Part shown: piece by piece, positions 44,570-55,153 of the stretch
Numbering within the stretch: the first letter of the stretch is position 1
Layout: each line of letters opens with the position of its first letter
Assembly: GCA_015060445.1 (NCBI GenBank)
Contig: SUYL01000002.1
Coordinates: 62,001-126,000, forward strand
Direction of reading: 5' to 3'
Length of the DNA: 64,000 nt
From: Bacteroidales bacterium
GTDB lineage: Bacteria > Bacteroidota > Bacteroidia > Bacteroidales > UBA932
The notes under the pieces: generated by a model
Database searches by the model: none
The model's input: only the letters and a program-made list of their open reading frames with translations
What the model was told of the DNA's origin: nothing
Made by a program: the position numbers and the translations under genes

Positions 44570-44577
44570 TATATTTG
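44570..44577 (+). promoter_or_regulatory. -7 element (TATATTTG) of the gldE-like gene
   Basis: TATATTTGCAC, 26 bp before the TTG start of the next gene; matches TAnnTTTG. Confidence 0.7.
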
Positions 44578-44603
44578 CACCCTAAACCAATACATTTTAA
44601 AAT

Positions 44604-45641
44604 TTGGAACCTCCCAGTAGCATTACAATAGAACTTCTGGTTCTGTCATTTTCAATACTAGGTCTGATAACCTGTTCGGCCCTTATTTCCGGAAGTGAAG
44701 CGGCATTCTTTTCACTTACTCCGGGGCAGAGGGATGCGCTGAAACAGGAAGGTGATTCCAAAGGCGAGAGGGTGTTGTGGCTCCTTTCAGACCCTGATTA
44801 TCTTTTGGGTACCATACTCCAGGCAAATAATGTGGTAAATATCCTTATTGTACTCCTTTCAACAATGTTGTTGGGACGGCTGTTTGATTTTTCAGGCTAT
44901 CCTGTGCTGGAATTTCTTGTGAGCACCATATTGGTTACATTCTTCCTTCTCCTTTTTGGTGAGGTGCTTCCAAAAATAGTGGCAACCCATTTCCCTGTGC
45001 AGTTTGCAAAGACTATGGCGTTTCCAATCTCCATGCTGTATCCGGTAACAAAACCGTTCAACTACATGATGTCCAAATTCACATCAAAAATATCGGACAG
45101 CCTTGAACCAAGGGGGGAGGTTACCCTTGAGGAGTTGTCGGAGGCTGTGGATATAGCCGCTCCAACTGCGAGCCAGGAGAAGAAGATTCTTAAAGGTATA
45201 GTAAAACTTCCAACTACAAGTGTAGAAAAGATAATGAAGCCGAGGGTGGATGTGGTGGCCATTGATATTGATTCCACCAATGAGGAGGTGATAAGGATTG
45301 CCAATGAGTGCGGATTCTCCCGTCTTCCCGTTTATCAGGAGGATTTGGATGATATAAAAGGGTTCCTCTATATAAAGGATATGCTTCCGTATCTGGTGAG
45401 CAAACCTGGGGAATTCAATTGGAAAGATCATATTAGGGAGGCGTATTATGTTCCCGAGAGCAAAAAGATAAATGATCTTCTGGAGGAGTTCCGTAACAAG
45501 AAGATGCATCTGGCAGTTGTGGTTGATGAGTATGGTGGAACAGACGGCATTGTAACCCTGGAGGATATTCTGGAGGAGATAGTGGGGGAGATTGTTGATG
45601 AGAGCGACTTTGAGGAACTGGATCAGTTGAACAGGAAATAA
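44604..45641 (+). CDS. GldE-like CNNM/CBS-pair membrane protein, TTG start
   Basis: 345 aa. Starts with TTG; there is no in-frame ATG before residue 88, and the N-terminal CNNM membrane domain needs the upstream part. DUF21/CNNM domain with about four helices (residues 8-160), then a CBS pair (about 200-335: KIMKPRVDVVAIDIDSTNEE; MHLAVVVDEYGGTDGIVTLEDILEEIVGEIVDE). The usual C-terminal CorC/HlyC transporter-associated domain is missing; the protein ends right after the second CBS. The next gene is a phosphopantetheinyl transferase, as in the flavobacterial gldE-gldD-sfp neighbourhood, which supports a GldE relation; gldD itself is absent here. Role in ion transport or envelope function is inference. 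Confidence 0.85.
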   Translation: MEPPSSITIELLVLSFSILGLITCSALISGSEAAFFSLTPGQRDALKQEGDSKGERVLWLLSDPDYLLGTILQANNVVNILIVLLSTMLLGRLFDFSGYPVLEFLVSTILVTFFLLLFGEVLPKIVATHFPVQFAKTMAFPISMLYPVTKPFNYMMSKFTSKISDSLEPRGEVTLEELSEAVDIAAPTASQEKKILKGIVKLPTTSVEKIMKPRVDVVAIDIDSTNEEVIRIANECGFSRLPVYQEDLDDIKGFLYIKDMLPYLVSKPGEFNWKDHIREAYYVPESKKINDLLEEFRNKKMHLAVVVDEYGGTDGIVTLEDILEEIVGEIVDESDFEELDQLNRK

Positions 45642-45654
45642 AAGATAATCATAT

Positions 45655-46290
45655 ATGGGTCTGTATTTAAGAAAAGAACTTAAGAATGGCGCAGAGATTT
45701 CCGTTTGGGAAGTCACGGAATCTGAAGAAGAGTTATTGAAAATAATATCTATTCCCAATGAGGAACTGGAGGAACTGTTCATAACAAGGAGCGGTGCAAG
45801 ACGCAGGGAAAAACTTGCAGTGAGGGCTCTGCTCAATACAATCTTTGAGGAGAAGGTTTATCTTGGACATCATGATAATGGTGCCCCTTTTATCCAGAAC
45901 AATCTCACACACATAAGCATAACCCATACAAACAGGTTTGTGGCAATAATCACCCATCCTACAGAGGAGGTAGGTATTGACATTGAGAGCATTGAAAGGG
46001 ATTTTTCTGCAGTGGAGAAAAAGGCTCTCTCTGAGGATGAGATAGATGACCTTCAGGACAAGAACCGTAATCTCCAACTTGCAATCTACTGGTGTGCAAA
46101 GGAGGCGATATACAAGAGAATGAGCCAGCACGGAGTTGATTTTGCAAAGCAGATGGAGGTTGACAAGTTCAATCCAAAGGAAGAGGGTGACATAGAGGCC
46201 ACCTTTATAAACAAAGACGGTTCAGAGGAGGAGTTTGAACTGGAATATGAAGTTTTTGACAATCACGTAATGGTTTGGCTCGTAGGTTAA
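45655..46290 (+). CDS. 4'-phosphopantetheinyl transferase superfamily protein
   Basis: 211 aa. Transfers the phosphopantetheine arm from CoA to acyl or peptidyl carrier proteins. Motifs of the Sfp type: SITHTNRFVAII, VGIDIESIERDF (Mg-binding Asp), and YWCAKEAIYKRM. Lies 13 bp after the gldE-like gene and 2 bp before the next ORF, so this is an operon. No carrier protein gene is nearby. Confidence 0.9.
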   Translation: MGLYLRKELKNGAEISVWEVTESEEELLKIISIPNEELEELFITRSGARRREKLAVRALLNTIFEEKVYLGHHDNGAPFIQNNLTHISITHTNRFVAIITHPTEEVGIDIESIERDFSAVEKKALSEDEIDDLQDKNRNLQLAIYWCAKEAIYKRMSQHGVDFAKQMEVDKFNPKEEGDIEATFINKDGSEEEFELEYEVFDNHVMVWLVG

Positions 46291-46292
46291 TT

Positions 46293-48119
46293 ATGAAAAG
46301 GTTTGCTGTATTGCTGTTTTTGCTCTGCACATCACTTTGTGCAATTGCGCAGATAAATGAACTGCCCCGCTCAACTCCTGAGGAGCAGGGTGTCCCTTCA
46401 AAGGCACTTATAGAGTTGTTCGACTCTTTGCATTTTATGCCCGGAACAGACATTCACAGCATGATTGTCATGCGTCATGGCAAGGTGGTAGGAGAGTTCT
46501 ATCCGGCACCATTTGCCCCAGAGTACCAGCATACGCAGTATTCAAGTTCAAAAACCCTTGTTTCACTGGCCGCAGGTATTGCAATAGATGAAAACCTTCT
46601 GCACCTTACTGATAAGGTAGTAACTTTTTTCCCTGAATATCTTCCCGACAGCATCTCTGCCAATCTTGCACAGATGACACTCGAGGATCTCCTCACAATG
46701 AGATCCGGAATCAAGCCTGATTGGGGAATGCGCAGCAGGGGTACAGAGTGGATAAGGACATTTTTGTCTAAAGAGGTTAAGAATGTGCCGGGAGAAGTGT
46801 TTGCATACGATTCCATGGTTACATATATGATTTCTGCCATAGTGCAGAAAGTTACAGGCAAAACCGTTTTGGAATACCTGAAGGAGAAACTTTTTGCCCC
46901 AATGAACATACGCAAGGTGAACTGGGAGATAAGCCCTGAGGGGGTAAATACAGGTGGTTGGGGCCTGCATATTCAAAGTGAGTCTTTGGCAAAAGTGGGC
47001 CAGATGTGGCTTGATGGAGGTGTATGGGATGGCAAACAGCTTGTTTCAAAGGAGTGGATTGCCCAGATGAGTTCAAAACATGCAAATGGCGGGGACTACG
47101 GTTATGGTTATCAGGTATGGATGTGCAAATATCCAGGTGCAGTGAGGGCAGATGGAGCCCTTGGCCAGTATGTGATTGTAGTACCTGAGAAAGATGTGGT
47201 AATTGTCCTTACTGAGGCTTCATTTACAAATGGAAAACCTCAGAGAGGCCTTATTTGGGACAAATTCCTTCCACAATTGTCGGACTCACCGCTCCAGGCA
47301 GGAAAAGACTATGGGATTTTAAAGAAAAAACAGGCTTCATACAGTCTTGAACTTCCTGAGGGAAAAGGGAATTCCCCTATAATGAAGGAAATTGCAGAGA
47401 AGAGGATTTATGTGGGAAAGAATAAATACGGATGGAAAGAGGTGGTTTTCAGAATGAAGGGGGAGCAGTTCATTATGGATATATTGAAGACTGACAGCCT
47501 TTCATATTCCCAACCTGCAGGTTATAGGAGTTGGGCTACAGATACCATTGCCGGTTTTCCTCCTTATTCAATTAATCCTATAGGATGGGAGAAAGGATTG
47601 GAAGGTCCATTTTATGGCGCTGCAAGTTATGCGTGGGATAAGGATACGCTCAAAATGAAGATGCACTATGTAAACTGGGTGACATCACTTGATATGAAAT
47701 GGGTGTTCGACGGAGATAAGGCAATTCTCCATATTTCCAATAATTATACAAAAAACAAGGTTGAGACAATAGAGTGTACTATTGGAGAAGATGTAGCCGT
47801 GTTATTTGCCCATGTTCAGCAGAAACCTACTTTTGGAGGGAAACCTGCCGGTAATTTTGCCAAATGGGTGTATCAGAGAATAAAATATCCCCAGTCTGCA
47901 TCCAAGAGCCGCATTGAGGGGAAAGTTTTTGTCCAGTTTGTAATTGAGCCGGACGGGAAGGTTTCGAAGGTAAGGATTGTCAAAGGAGTTGAACCGTCTT
48001 TGGACCAGGAGGCTCTCAGGGTTATAAGAAGTTCCCCTAAGTGGGAGCCGGGTATTCAGGACGGCAAACCGGTAAGGGTAAGGTATACTTTCCCTATAGA
48101 ATTCAGGCTTAGCCGATAA
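46293..48119 (+). CDS. Serine hydrolase (beta-lactamase fold) fused to a TonB C-terminal domain
   Basis: 608 aa from the ATG at 46293. Signal peptide (1-19, LLCTSLCAIAQ). Beta-lactamase/transpeptidase-like domain (about 25-330): S-x-x-K as SSSK (S84, K87), Y-x-S-like YDSM, and GYQVWM/ALGQYVIVVPEKD near its end. A lipocalin-like beta-rich stretch follows (about 350-505). The last 90 residues are a TonB C-terminal domain: FAKWVYQRIKYPQSASKSRI, GKVFVQFVIEPDGKVSKVRI, RVIRSSPKWEPGIQDGKPV. There is no N-terminal TonB-type anchor with a proline-rich linker, so it is probably a soluble periplasmic enzyme that uses the domain to dock on another protein; that is inference. Confidence 0.88.
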   Translation: MKRFAVLLFLLCTSLCAIAQINELPRSTPEEQGVPSKALIELFDSLHFMPGTDIHSMIVMRHGKVVGEFYPAPFAPEYQHTQYSSSKTLVSLAAGIAIDENLLHLTDKVVTFFPEYLPDSISANLAQMTLEDLLTMRSGIKPDWGMRSRGTEWIRTFLSKEVKNVPGEVFAYDSMVTYMISAIVQKVTGKTVLEYLKEKLFAPMNIRKVNWEISPEGVNTGGWGLHIQSESLAKVGQMWLDGGVWDGKQLVSKEWIAQMSSKHANGGDYGYGYQVWMCKYPGAVRADGALGQYVIVVPEKDVVIVLTEASFTNGKPQRGLIWDKFLPQLSDSPLQAGKDYGILKKKQASYSLELPEGKGNSPIMKEIAEKRIYVGKNKYGWKEVVFRMKGEQFIMDILKTDSLSYSQPAGYRSWATDTIAGFPPYSINPIGWEKGLEGPFYGAASYAWDKDTLKMKMHYVNWVTSLDMKWVFDGDKAILHISNNYTKNKVETIECTIGEDVAVLFAHVQQKPTFGGKPAGNFAKWVYQRIKYPQSASKSRIEGKVFVQFVIEPDGKVSKVRIVKGVEPSLDQEALRVIRSSPKWEPGIQDGKPVRVRYTFPIEFRLSR

Positions 48120-48140
48120 CTGTATATCAGTTACAGTTAT

Positions 48141-48180
48141 AACAAATAAGGTGTGTCAGATCTGACACACCTTATTTGTT
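48141..48180. repeat. Perfect 40-bp palindrome
   Basis: AACAAATAAGGTGTGTCAGA followed directly by its exact reverse complement, no loop. It lies between the convergent serine hydrolase and groEL genes. It may serve as bidirectional terminator (stem with TTATTTGTTTG downstream) or as a protein-binding or cruciform site. Confidence 0.9.
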
Positions 48181-48208
48181 TGTATCAATTTCCGTGAAGG
48201 GCACATTC

Positions 48209-49858
<1,650 letters not shown>

Positions 49859-49873
49859 TTAACAGTCAAAAAA

Positions 49874-50143
49874 TTAGATGGTTGCCAAAATATCGCTCTG
49901 ACGCATGATGATGTATGATTTGCCGTCTGCGTGAACCTCTGTACCAGCATATTTGCCATAAAGTACGGTGTCACCAACCTTCACCTCCATTGGCTCATCC
50001 TTTTTGCCGGGGCCAACTGCCAGAACTTTACCCTCTTGTGGTTTCTCTTTTGCGTTGTCGGGAATAAACAATCCGCTTGCTGTTTTGGTCTCAGCCTCTT
50101 TAGGCTCAACCAGCACTCTGTCTGCTAATGGTTTAATGTTCAT
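49874..50143 (-). CDS. groES: Co-chaperonin GroES
   Basis: 89 aa. [20 protein letters not shown] with the mobile loop residues and [25 protein letters not shown] near the end. Heptameric lid of GroEL. First gene of groES-groEL; its upstream gap contains a sigma54-type match and an inverted repeat. Confidence 0.98.
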   Translation of the reverse strand: MNIKPLADRVLVEPKEAETKTASGLFIPDNAKEKPQEGKVLAVGPGKKDEPMEVKVGDTVLYGKYAGTEVHADGKSYIIMRQSDILATI

Positions 50144-50218
50144 AGTAATCTATTTTTTCAGTTTTATTTACAAATCAGCATTATGGAAGCAATCTGAATC
50201 CATACGGATAGGAGAAAC

Positions 50219-50235
50219 GGCAAAATAAGTGCCAA
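50219..50235 (-). promoter_or_regulatory. Sigma54-type promoter match upstream of groES
   Basis: Minus strand reads TTGGCACTTATTTTGCC: TGGCAC-N5-TTGC, with GG and GC exactly 10 bp apart, as in the -24/-12 consensus. It would place the transcript start about 65 bp before the groES ATG. The overlapping TATTTTG could instead belong to a degenerate housekeeping promoter. Confidence 0.5.
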
Positions 50236-50245
50236 AGGGGATTTC

Positions 50246-50258
50246 TGACAAAATGTCA
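50246..50258. promoter_or_regulatory. Inverted repeat upstream of the groES promoter
   Basis: TGACA-AAA-TGTCA, perfect 5-bp arms, overlapping the stop codon of the TPR regulator gene and lying about 12 bp upstream of the sigma54-type match. Confidence 0.5.
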
Positions 50259-51872
50259 CTTCAAAAAAGTCTGAATGTACTTGTCCAGATTCATGCTCTT
50301 CTCCTCCAGGCCAAGTTTTTTCCTTATTTCACTGTTTATGATGTAGTGGCGGCTCATTTTGGTATATTCCCCCACATTTTTGCCATTGAGCCCTATGGCG
50401 TACAGGCAGCAGTATCCGAGTTCGACTTCTGTAAGGCCGCACCCCTTAAGGTGGCTTATGAATGCCGGATGGCTTGCCTCAAATGCAGAGACTGTAGAAT
50501 TCATAAAAGATTTCCTGTCTGACAACAGCATGTCAATGCCAGACTGGGCATTGCGGTCTATTTTGTCATTTTCCGATATATTTGCGGCCATTACTGTATT
50601 GAGCAACGCCAGACGCTCCCTTATTATCTCCCCAACTGGGGCACTCACCACCCAACTCTCTTCCAGAGTGGTTGCCAGGGCAGACTTCTCCTGCTCCAAC
50701 TGGCTGCACTGAAGACGGTATGTTTCATTCTCCAGTTTCCTGAGTTTGAGCCTGTACACCACATATGCAATCACCCCCACAAGGAGCATTATAAAGAATA
50801 ATCCGTAAAGGATAAGCCTCCTCTTCTCCATCTCCCTTTCCATTGCCTGCATCTGCAAATTGAACCTCTCCTCTATAAACCTGGCATCATTGCCCAGGAG
50901 TGCAATTTCAGATGAATCGGACATTTTCACATAATTGCGGTAGTACTCCAGCGCCTTCTCCTTGTGTCCAAGTTCTTCATACACCTTTGAAGCCACTGCG
51001 TAAAACCGTTCACCTTTGTGGGCAGTATATACTCCAAACTGTTCTATAGCCTCCAGCGCCCCCTCAATATCTCCTCCCATCAATGAAACCTCCGCTACAG
51101 AAAGCCAGTTTACATAGGTTGGAGGGACGTTGTTCCTGTATTTCAGCACAGCATCTGCCACGCTCCCTTTCTCTCCATACCTGGCCTCATACCTCATCCC
51201 GGATTCATGCAGCAGTGAGAACTGGTTTATATTGGATGTGTCGGCAACAGAGACCATCTCTTCCAGAATTTCCTCTGCACGCAACTGGTCATCCAATTCC
51301 AGGCATCCCGAAAATGCATTGGAAAGGGAACTGAAATATGAAATATGCTCCCCTTCTTCTCTGAAAGATTCCGCCGCTGAAAGCATAGCCTCCATATATT
51401 TGCCGTAATCCCTGAAAATTGCGTGGATTTCCCCTTTTGCATAGAGTGTCCGGGCCAGAAACAGCCGGTCACCGGAGTTGCTCCCCTCTACCAATCCCTT
51501 TACAAAACACTCCATTGCCCCCTCAGTATCTCCGTTTTCCATACATATCCTCCCATGGTAATACAAGGTTCTCAGTTTTTGGGAAGGAGTCCCTTTCTGC
51601 AGATAAAAGTCTATGGAAGGCTGGATTATGGAGAGATCTGTCACTGGAATGAAACTCCCCTCCATTGCTATTGCATGCAGCAGTGAATACTCCGCATTCA
51701 CCTCCTTGCTCGAGAGGGTCTCTGGTGGGATCTCCTGCAATGCCATAAGGGCATCATAAGGCCTCTGCCCAACATAAGATGAAATCTCATTGAGCATTTT
51801 TTCCACCTCTCCATGTGATGAACATGAAAAAAGGAGGATGAGTGCAATTGCCGGAAAAAGGAGCAGTTTCAT
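50256..51872 (-). CDS. TPR lipoprotein with internal membrane helix and C-terminal LuxR-like HTH
   Basis: 538 aa from the ATG at 51872, which begins a lipoprotein-type signal (LILLFSCSSHGE); the track start is 147 bp upstream and adds an implausible hydrophobic tail. TPR-like helical repeats fill about residues 30-360 (YYHGRICMENGDTEGAMECF; VYEELGHKEKALEYYRNYVK). One membrane helix follows (about 375-395, LILYGLFFIMLLVGVIAYVVY), then a coiled coil and a C-terminal HTH (GLTEVELGYCCLYAIGLNGKNVGEYTKM). This is a known Bacteroidetes plan for membrane-spanning one-component regulators: periplasmic TPR sensor, cytoplasmic DNA binding. Divergent from the MG2/plug gene. Confidence 0.82.
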   Translation of the reverse strand: MKLLLFPAIALILLFSCSSHGEVEKMLNEISSYVGQRPYDALMALQEIPPETLSSKEVNAEYSLLHAIAMEGSFIPVTDLSIIQPSIDFYLQKGTPSQKLRTLYYHGRICMENGDTEGAMECFVKGLVEGSNSGDRLFLARTLYAKGEIHAIFRDYGKYMEAMLSAAESFREEGEHISYFSSLSNAFSGCLELDDQLRAEEILEEMVSVADTSNINQFSLLHESGMRYEARYGEKGSVADAVLKYRNNVPPTYVNWLSVAEVSLMGGDIEGALEAIEQFGVYTAHKGERFYAVASKVYEELGHKEKALEYYRNYVKMSDSSEIALLGNDARFIEERFNLQMQAMEREMEKRRLILYGLFFIMLLVGVIAYVVYRLKLRKLENETYRLQCSQLEQEKSALATTLEESWVVSAPVGEIIRERLALLNTVMAANISENDKIDRNAQSGIDMLLSDRKSFMNSTVSAFEASHPAFISHLKGCGLTEVELGYCCLYAIGLNGKNVGEYTKMSRHYIINSEIRKKLGLEEKSMNLDKYIQTFLK

Positions 51873-52090
51873 GCAAAAAAATACATATATGCTTATAAAG
51901 GTAATAAAGATGAATATACCAACCAAATAAAAATGCATGAAAACAAAAGGAAAACACAATGTTAAACATCCTGTGGAAATTAAAATCAATATTTTTGTAA
52001 TCCACTGATTTCCCGACAATTGAAGATGTGCATTTTTTTTGATGTAAAACTATATAATTTGTAACTTTATACCGGACAAACCATGGAACC

Positions 52091-54664
52091 ATGAACAAAG
52101 TACTGAAGGCCATTGCCGCCATTTTCATCATCTTGCCAGCCACCATCAACCTTTCTGCGCAAACAGACAAGGTAAGGGTGGACGCATTCCATGATTTCTC
52201 CAGACTGCTCTCTCCTGAGAAGGTTTATCTGCATACCGACAAGGATATATACGGGGCAACAGATACCATATGGATAAGCGGCTATGTGGAAAACGCCTCA
52301 TATCTGAGTGAATTTGCCGAATCCAACTACATATATGTGGAACTGCTGTGCGACATCCCTACAAAGGAACTCACAAGTTGGAGCAACAGTTCCCAACTCA
52401 GGCATGAAGTTATAGTACGCAAGAAACTGCGCCGCAACGGCAGCACATTCCAGGGGCACATTGTTATCCCTGAAATGAAATCTACCGGAAAGGCCATCCT
52501 TAGAGGATATACATACTGGATGCTCAACAACCCTGTAGAATACATGTTCTACAAGGAACTGGACATAGTAAACCCCATGAAGGACAAATGCCTCTCCATG
52601 ATAAAGGATAAAAGCATCAGCCTCAGGGATGCCTATGCACTGCTGGGTGAAACTCCCCCTCAATACAGGAAGGGAACCGCTGTGGCATCCGGGGAAATTA
52701 TATATGATGTGCAGTTCCTTCCCGAAAGCGGAAACTGGATAGCCGGCACCAATGCTGCCATATATACAAAGGGTATAGGTCCCGACGGTTTGGGGAGGGA
52801 GGTACATGGAGAAATAATATCCCCGTCGGGGAAGATTATTGCCAGGTACAGTACAAACAAGGAGGGGTTTGGAAAAGCAATTGTAAAGAATCTCCCTTCC
52901 GGTACGCTTCACGCAACCATTAAGGACAAATCTGGGAATATGTTAGGGACCACCCAACTCCCGGCACCTCTGGAACAGGGCGTTTCAATAAACGGCACAC
53001 TTTCCGGTACGGCCCATGATCATGATCTGAAGATGCGCTTTGCCATTGACGTTTCCCCCCAGTTGCTCCGCAATACCCTTACAGCAGTGGTACACAACGG
53101 TTCCGAAATCTATTACCGGAAAGGGATAGGTTCAGGCCAAAGCCTCTTCTCCCTTTCTCTGGGGTCGCTTTCTCCCGGAATACATTCCATTTCCGTGGTG
53201 GACGGCAAGGGGAATGTTTATGCAGAACGGCCGTTCGTCATATTGCCTTATGAGGAGGAACAGGCCAGGATAACCACGGACAAACAGCATTACGGCAAAC
53301 GGGAAAAGGTAACGTTAACGGTATCTGTTCCGGAGGGGATTATGGATACAACAGGAAACTTCTCAATTTCGGTTACCGACGCAGGGCTTGTGGAGGAGCG
53401 GGAGAAGGGAAATATAAAATCATACATGCTCCTCAAGAGTGAACTCAAAGGATACATAGAGAATATTGAGAGTTACTTTGACACATCCGTTCCATACCTT
53501 GCCAGGATGGAGAAGGCCGACATGCTCATGCAGACCCAGGGGTGGAGGTATTATGACCTGCAGGCTATCATGCAGGGGAAGACAGAAACCCCAGTATTCG
53601 GCAGAGAGTACGTACAGACAATTTCCGGTAAAATACAGGGACTGTTCAGGTTGTCCAGGAATGCATATGTTTCGTTCCTTGCCCCTTCAATAAATTTTGC
53701 AACTATGGGACAGGTAGACTCCGGACATTTTGTCCTCAGGGATATAGATTTCCCTGAAGGTACCCGTTTCATTGCCATGGCAGCGGGCAAAAACGGCAAA
53801 AGCCAAAGCCATACCCCTATAATGGACGGAGACATATTTGCCCCTATTTACAAATATCCGGTAAAACCTGAAAAGGTGGAATACAGCAGACTTTTGGGTG
53901 AGACACTGGAAAAGAGATATTACAATAATGAGGGCAATGACCACGCAATGGTCTTCAGCCTGAGTCCGGTAATTGTAACGTCACAGTACATTACACCGCG
54001 CAACTCCCCTTCACCTTCTCCAAACATCCCTTTGAAGAGGACAAGTTTCAGGGATGAGGTTGCAATGAAACCATACAGCAACACTTATGACATTGCTTCA
54101 TACGTGGCTGCCTCTTTCCCGGGGGTAAGGAGAGACCCAAGGACAGGAATGCTGGCCGGTCACCGCACCGCAACCAACTGGAGCATAGTTGAAGTGTATT
54201 TGAACGGCATATACATTCCTGCAAACGAAGTGTACAACACCAATCTTTTGCAGATGCCCCTCTCAGAGGTGGAATCCATTGCTTATGTTACAGGATTTGA
54301 GGCAACGATGTATCAGCCAATACACCGCATGTTCAGCAACTATCCGTATCCGGTTCTGATGATAAGGACAAAAATTGGGGCAAGAACCCATTTTGTTTCA
54401 GCAAATGTGGATGTTTCAACACCAATAGGATGGCAGAAACCTGCCAAATTCTACTCTCCAAAATATGGTACGCAAAAGAATGACATTAAAGAAGACAACA
54501 GGCTTACCGTATATTGGAATCCTTCCCTTGAATTTGACAAACACGGCAAAGCCAGTGTTACATTCTATACAACAGACTCAGACACCGCCTACAGGGTAGA
54601 GGTGGAGGGGCGTTCCTCAATGGGAGAATACCATTATTGCACAAAGATTCTGGAAAGGAAATAA
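52091..54664 (+). CDS. Exported MG2-like protein with C-terminal TonB-plug-like domain
   Basis: 857 aa. Signal peptide (1-23, ends INLSAQ). The N-terminal part LSPEKVYLHTDKDIYGATDTIWISGYV is the MG2 macroglobulin-like motif; further beta-sandwich domains follow (QARITTDKQHYGKREKVTLTVSV repeats this pattern at about residue 395). Near the C terminus (about 650-770) there is a plug-like stretch, NGIYIPANEVYNTNLLQMPL followed by SEVESIAYVTGFEATMY, resembling the plug of TonB-dependent receptors, but no beta-barrel follows. Family members are common in Bacteroidetes and of unknown function; probably located in the periplasm or at the outer membrane. Confidence 0.78.
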   Translation: MNKVLKAIAAIFIILPATINLSAQTDKVRVDAFHDFSRLLSPEKVYLHTDKDIYGATDTIWISGYVENASYLSEFAESNYIYVELLCDIPTKELTSWSNSSQLRHEVIVRKKLRRNGSTFQGHIVIPEMKSTGKAILRGYTYWMLNNPVEYMFYKELDIVNPMKDKCLSMIKDKSISLRDAYALLGETPPQYRKGTAVASGEIIYDVQFLPESGNWIAGTNAAIYTKGIGPDGLGREVHGEIISPSGKIIARYSTNKEGFGKAIVKNLPSGTLHATIKDKSGNMLGTTQLPAPLEQGVSINGTLSGTAHDHDLKMRFAIDVSPQLLRNTLTAVVHNGSEIYYRKGIGSGQSLFSLSLGSLSPGIHSISVVDGKGNVYAERPFVILPYEEEQARITTDKQHYGKREKVTLTVSVPEGIMDTTGNFSISVTDAGLVEEREKGNIKSYMLLKSELKGYIENIESYFDTSVPYLARMEKADMLMQTQGWRYYDLQAIMQGKTETPVFGREYVQTISGKIQGLFRLSRNAYVSFLAPSINFATMGQVDSGHFVLRDIDFPEGTRFIAMAAGKNGKSQSHTPIMDGDIFAPIYKYPVKPEKVEYSRLLGETLEKRYYNNEGNDHAMVFSLSPVIVTSQYITPRNSPSPSPNIPLKRTSFRDEVAMKPYSNTYDIASYVAASFPGVRRDPRTGMLAGHRTATNWSIVEVYLNGIYIPANEVYNTNLLQMPLSEVESIAYVTGFEATMYQPIHRMFSNYPYPVLMIRTKIGARTHFVSANVDVSTPIGWQKPAKFYSPKYGTQKNDIKEDNRLTVYWNPSLEFDKHGKASVTFYTTDSDTAYRVEVEGRSSMGEYHYCTKILERK

Positions 54665-54682
54665 AGAAGAGGAAGGTTTTAT

Positions 54683-54690
54683 TATATTCG
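54683..54690 (+). promoter_or_regulatory. -7 element (TATATTCG) of tadA
   Basis: TATATTCGCACAAA, 19 bp before the tadA ATG; the same 14-mer precedes the peroxiredoxin gene. Confidence 0.6.
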
Positions 54691-54709
54691 CACAAAAATA
54701 TAGAGTGTA

Positions 54710-55153
54710 ATGGAGACTTCTGACATTAGAGTGCAGTACATGAAAGAGGCCCTTAAGGAGGCTGTAAAGGCCGGAGAGCGTGATGAGGTTCCAATTGGGG
54801 CGGTAGTGGAGTGCGGAGGCAGAATCATAGCAAGGGCGTACAACCTTACCGAGACGCTCAATGATGCAACTGCGCATGCTGAGATGCAGGCCATAACTAT
54901 GGCCACATCTGCAATAGGGGGGAAATATCTCGACAAATGTACTTTGTATGTAACTGTAGAACCATGTCCCATGTGTGCTGCGGCACTCGCCTGGTCCCAG
55001 ATAAAGGGGGTAGTGTATGGGGCATCTGATGACAGGAGGGGATTCTCAATATATACCCCTTCATTGATGCACCCCAAAACTGAAGTAATTGGGGGAGTTA
55101 TGGCAGAGGAGTGCAGCAAACTGGTAAAAGATTTCTTTAAAAGTAAAAGATAA
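54710..55153 (+). CDS. tadA: tRNA-specific adenosine deaminase
   Basis: 147 aa zinc cytidine-deaminase-like enzyme that converts A34 of tRNA-Arg to inosine. Catalytic HAE in ATAHAEMQAI and zinc cysteines in VEPCPMCAAALAW. Length is standard. Its stop overlaps the start of the next gene by one base. Confidence 0.93.
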   Translation: METSDIRVQYMKEALKEAVKAGERDEVPIGAVVECGGRIIARAYNLTETLNDATAHAEMQAITMATSAIGGKYLDKCTLYVTVEPCPMCAAALAWSQIKGVVYGASDDRRGFSIYTPSLMHPKTEVIGGVMAEECSKLVKDFFKSKR

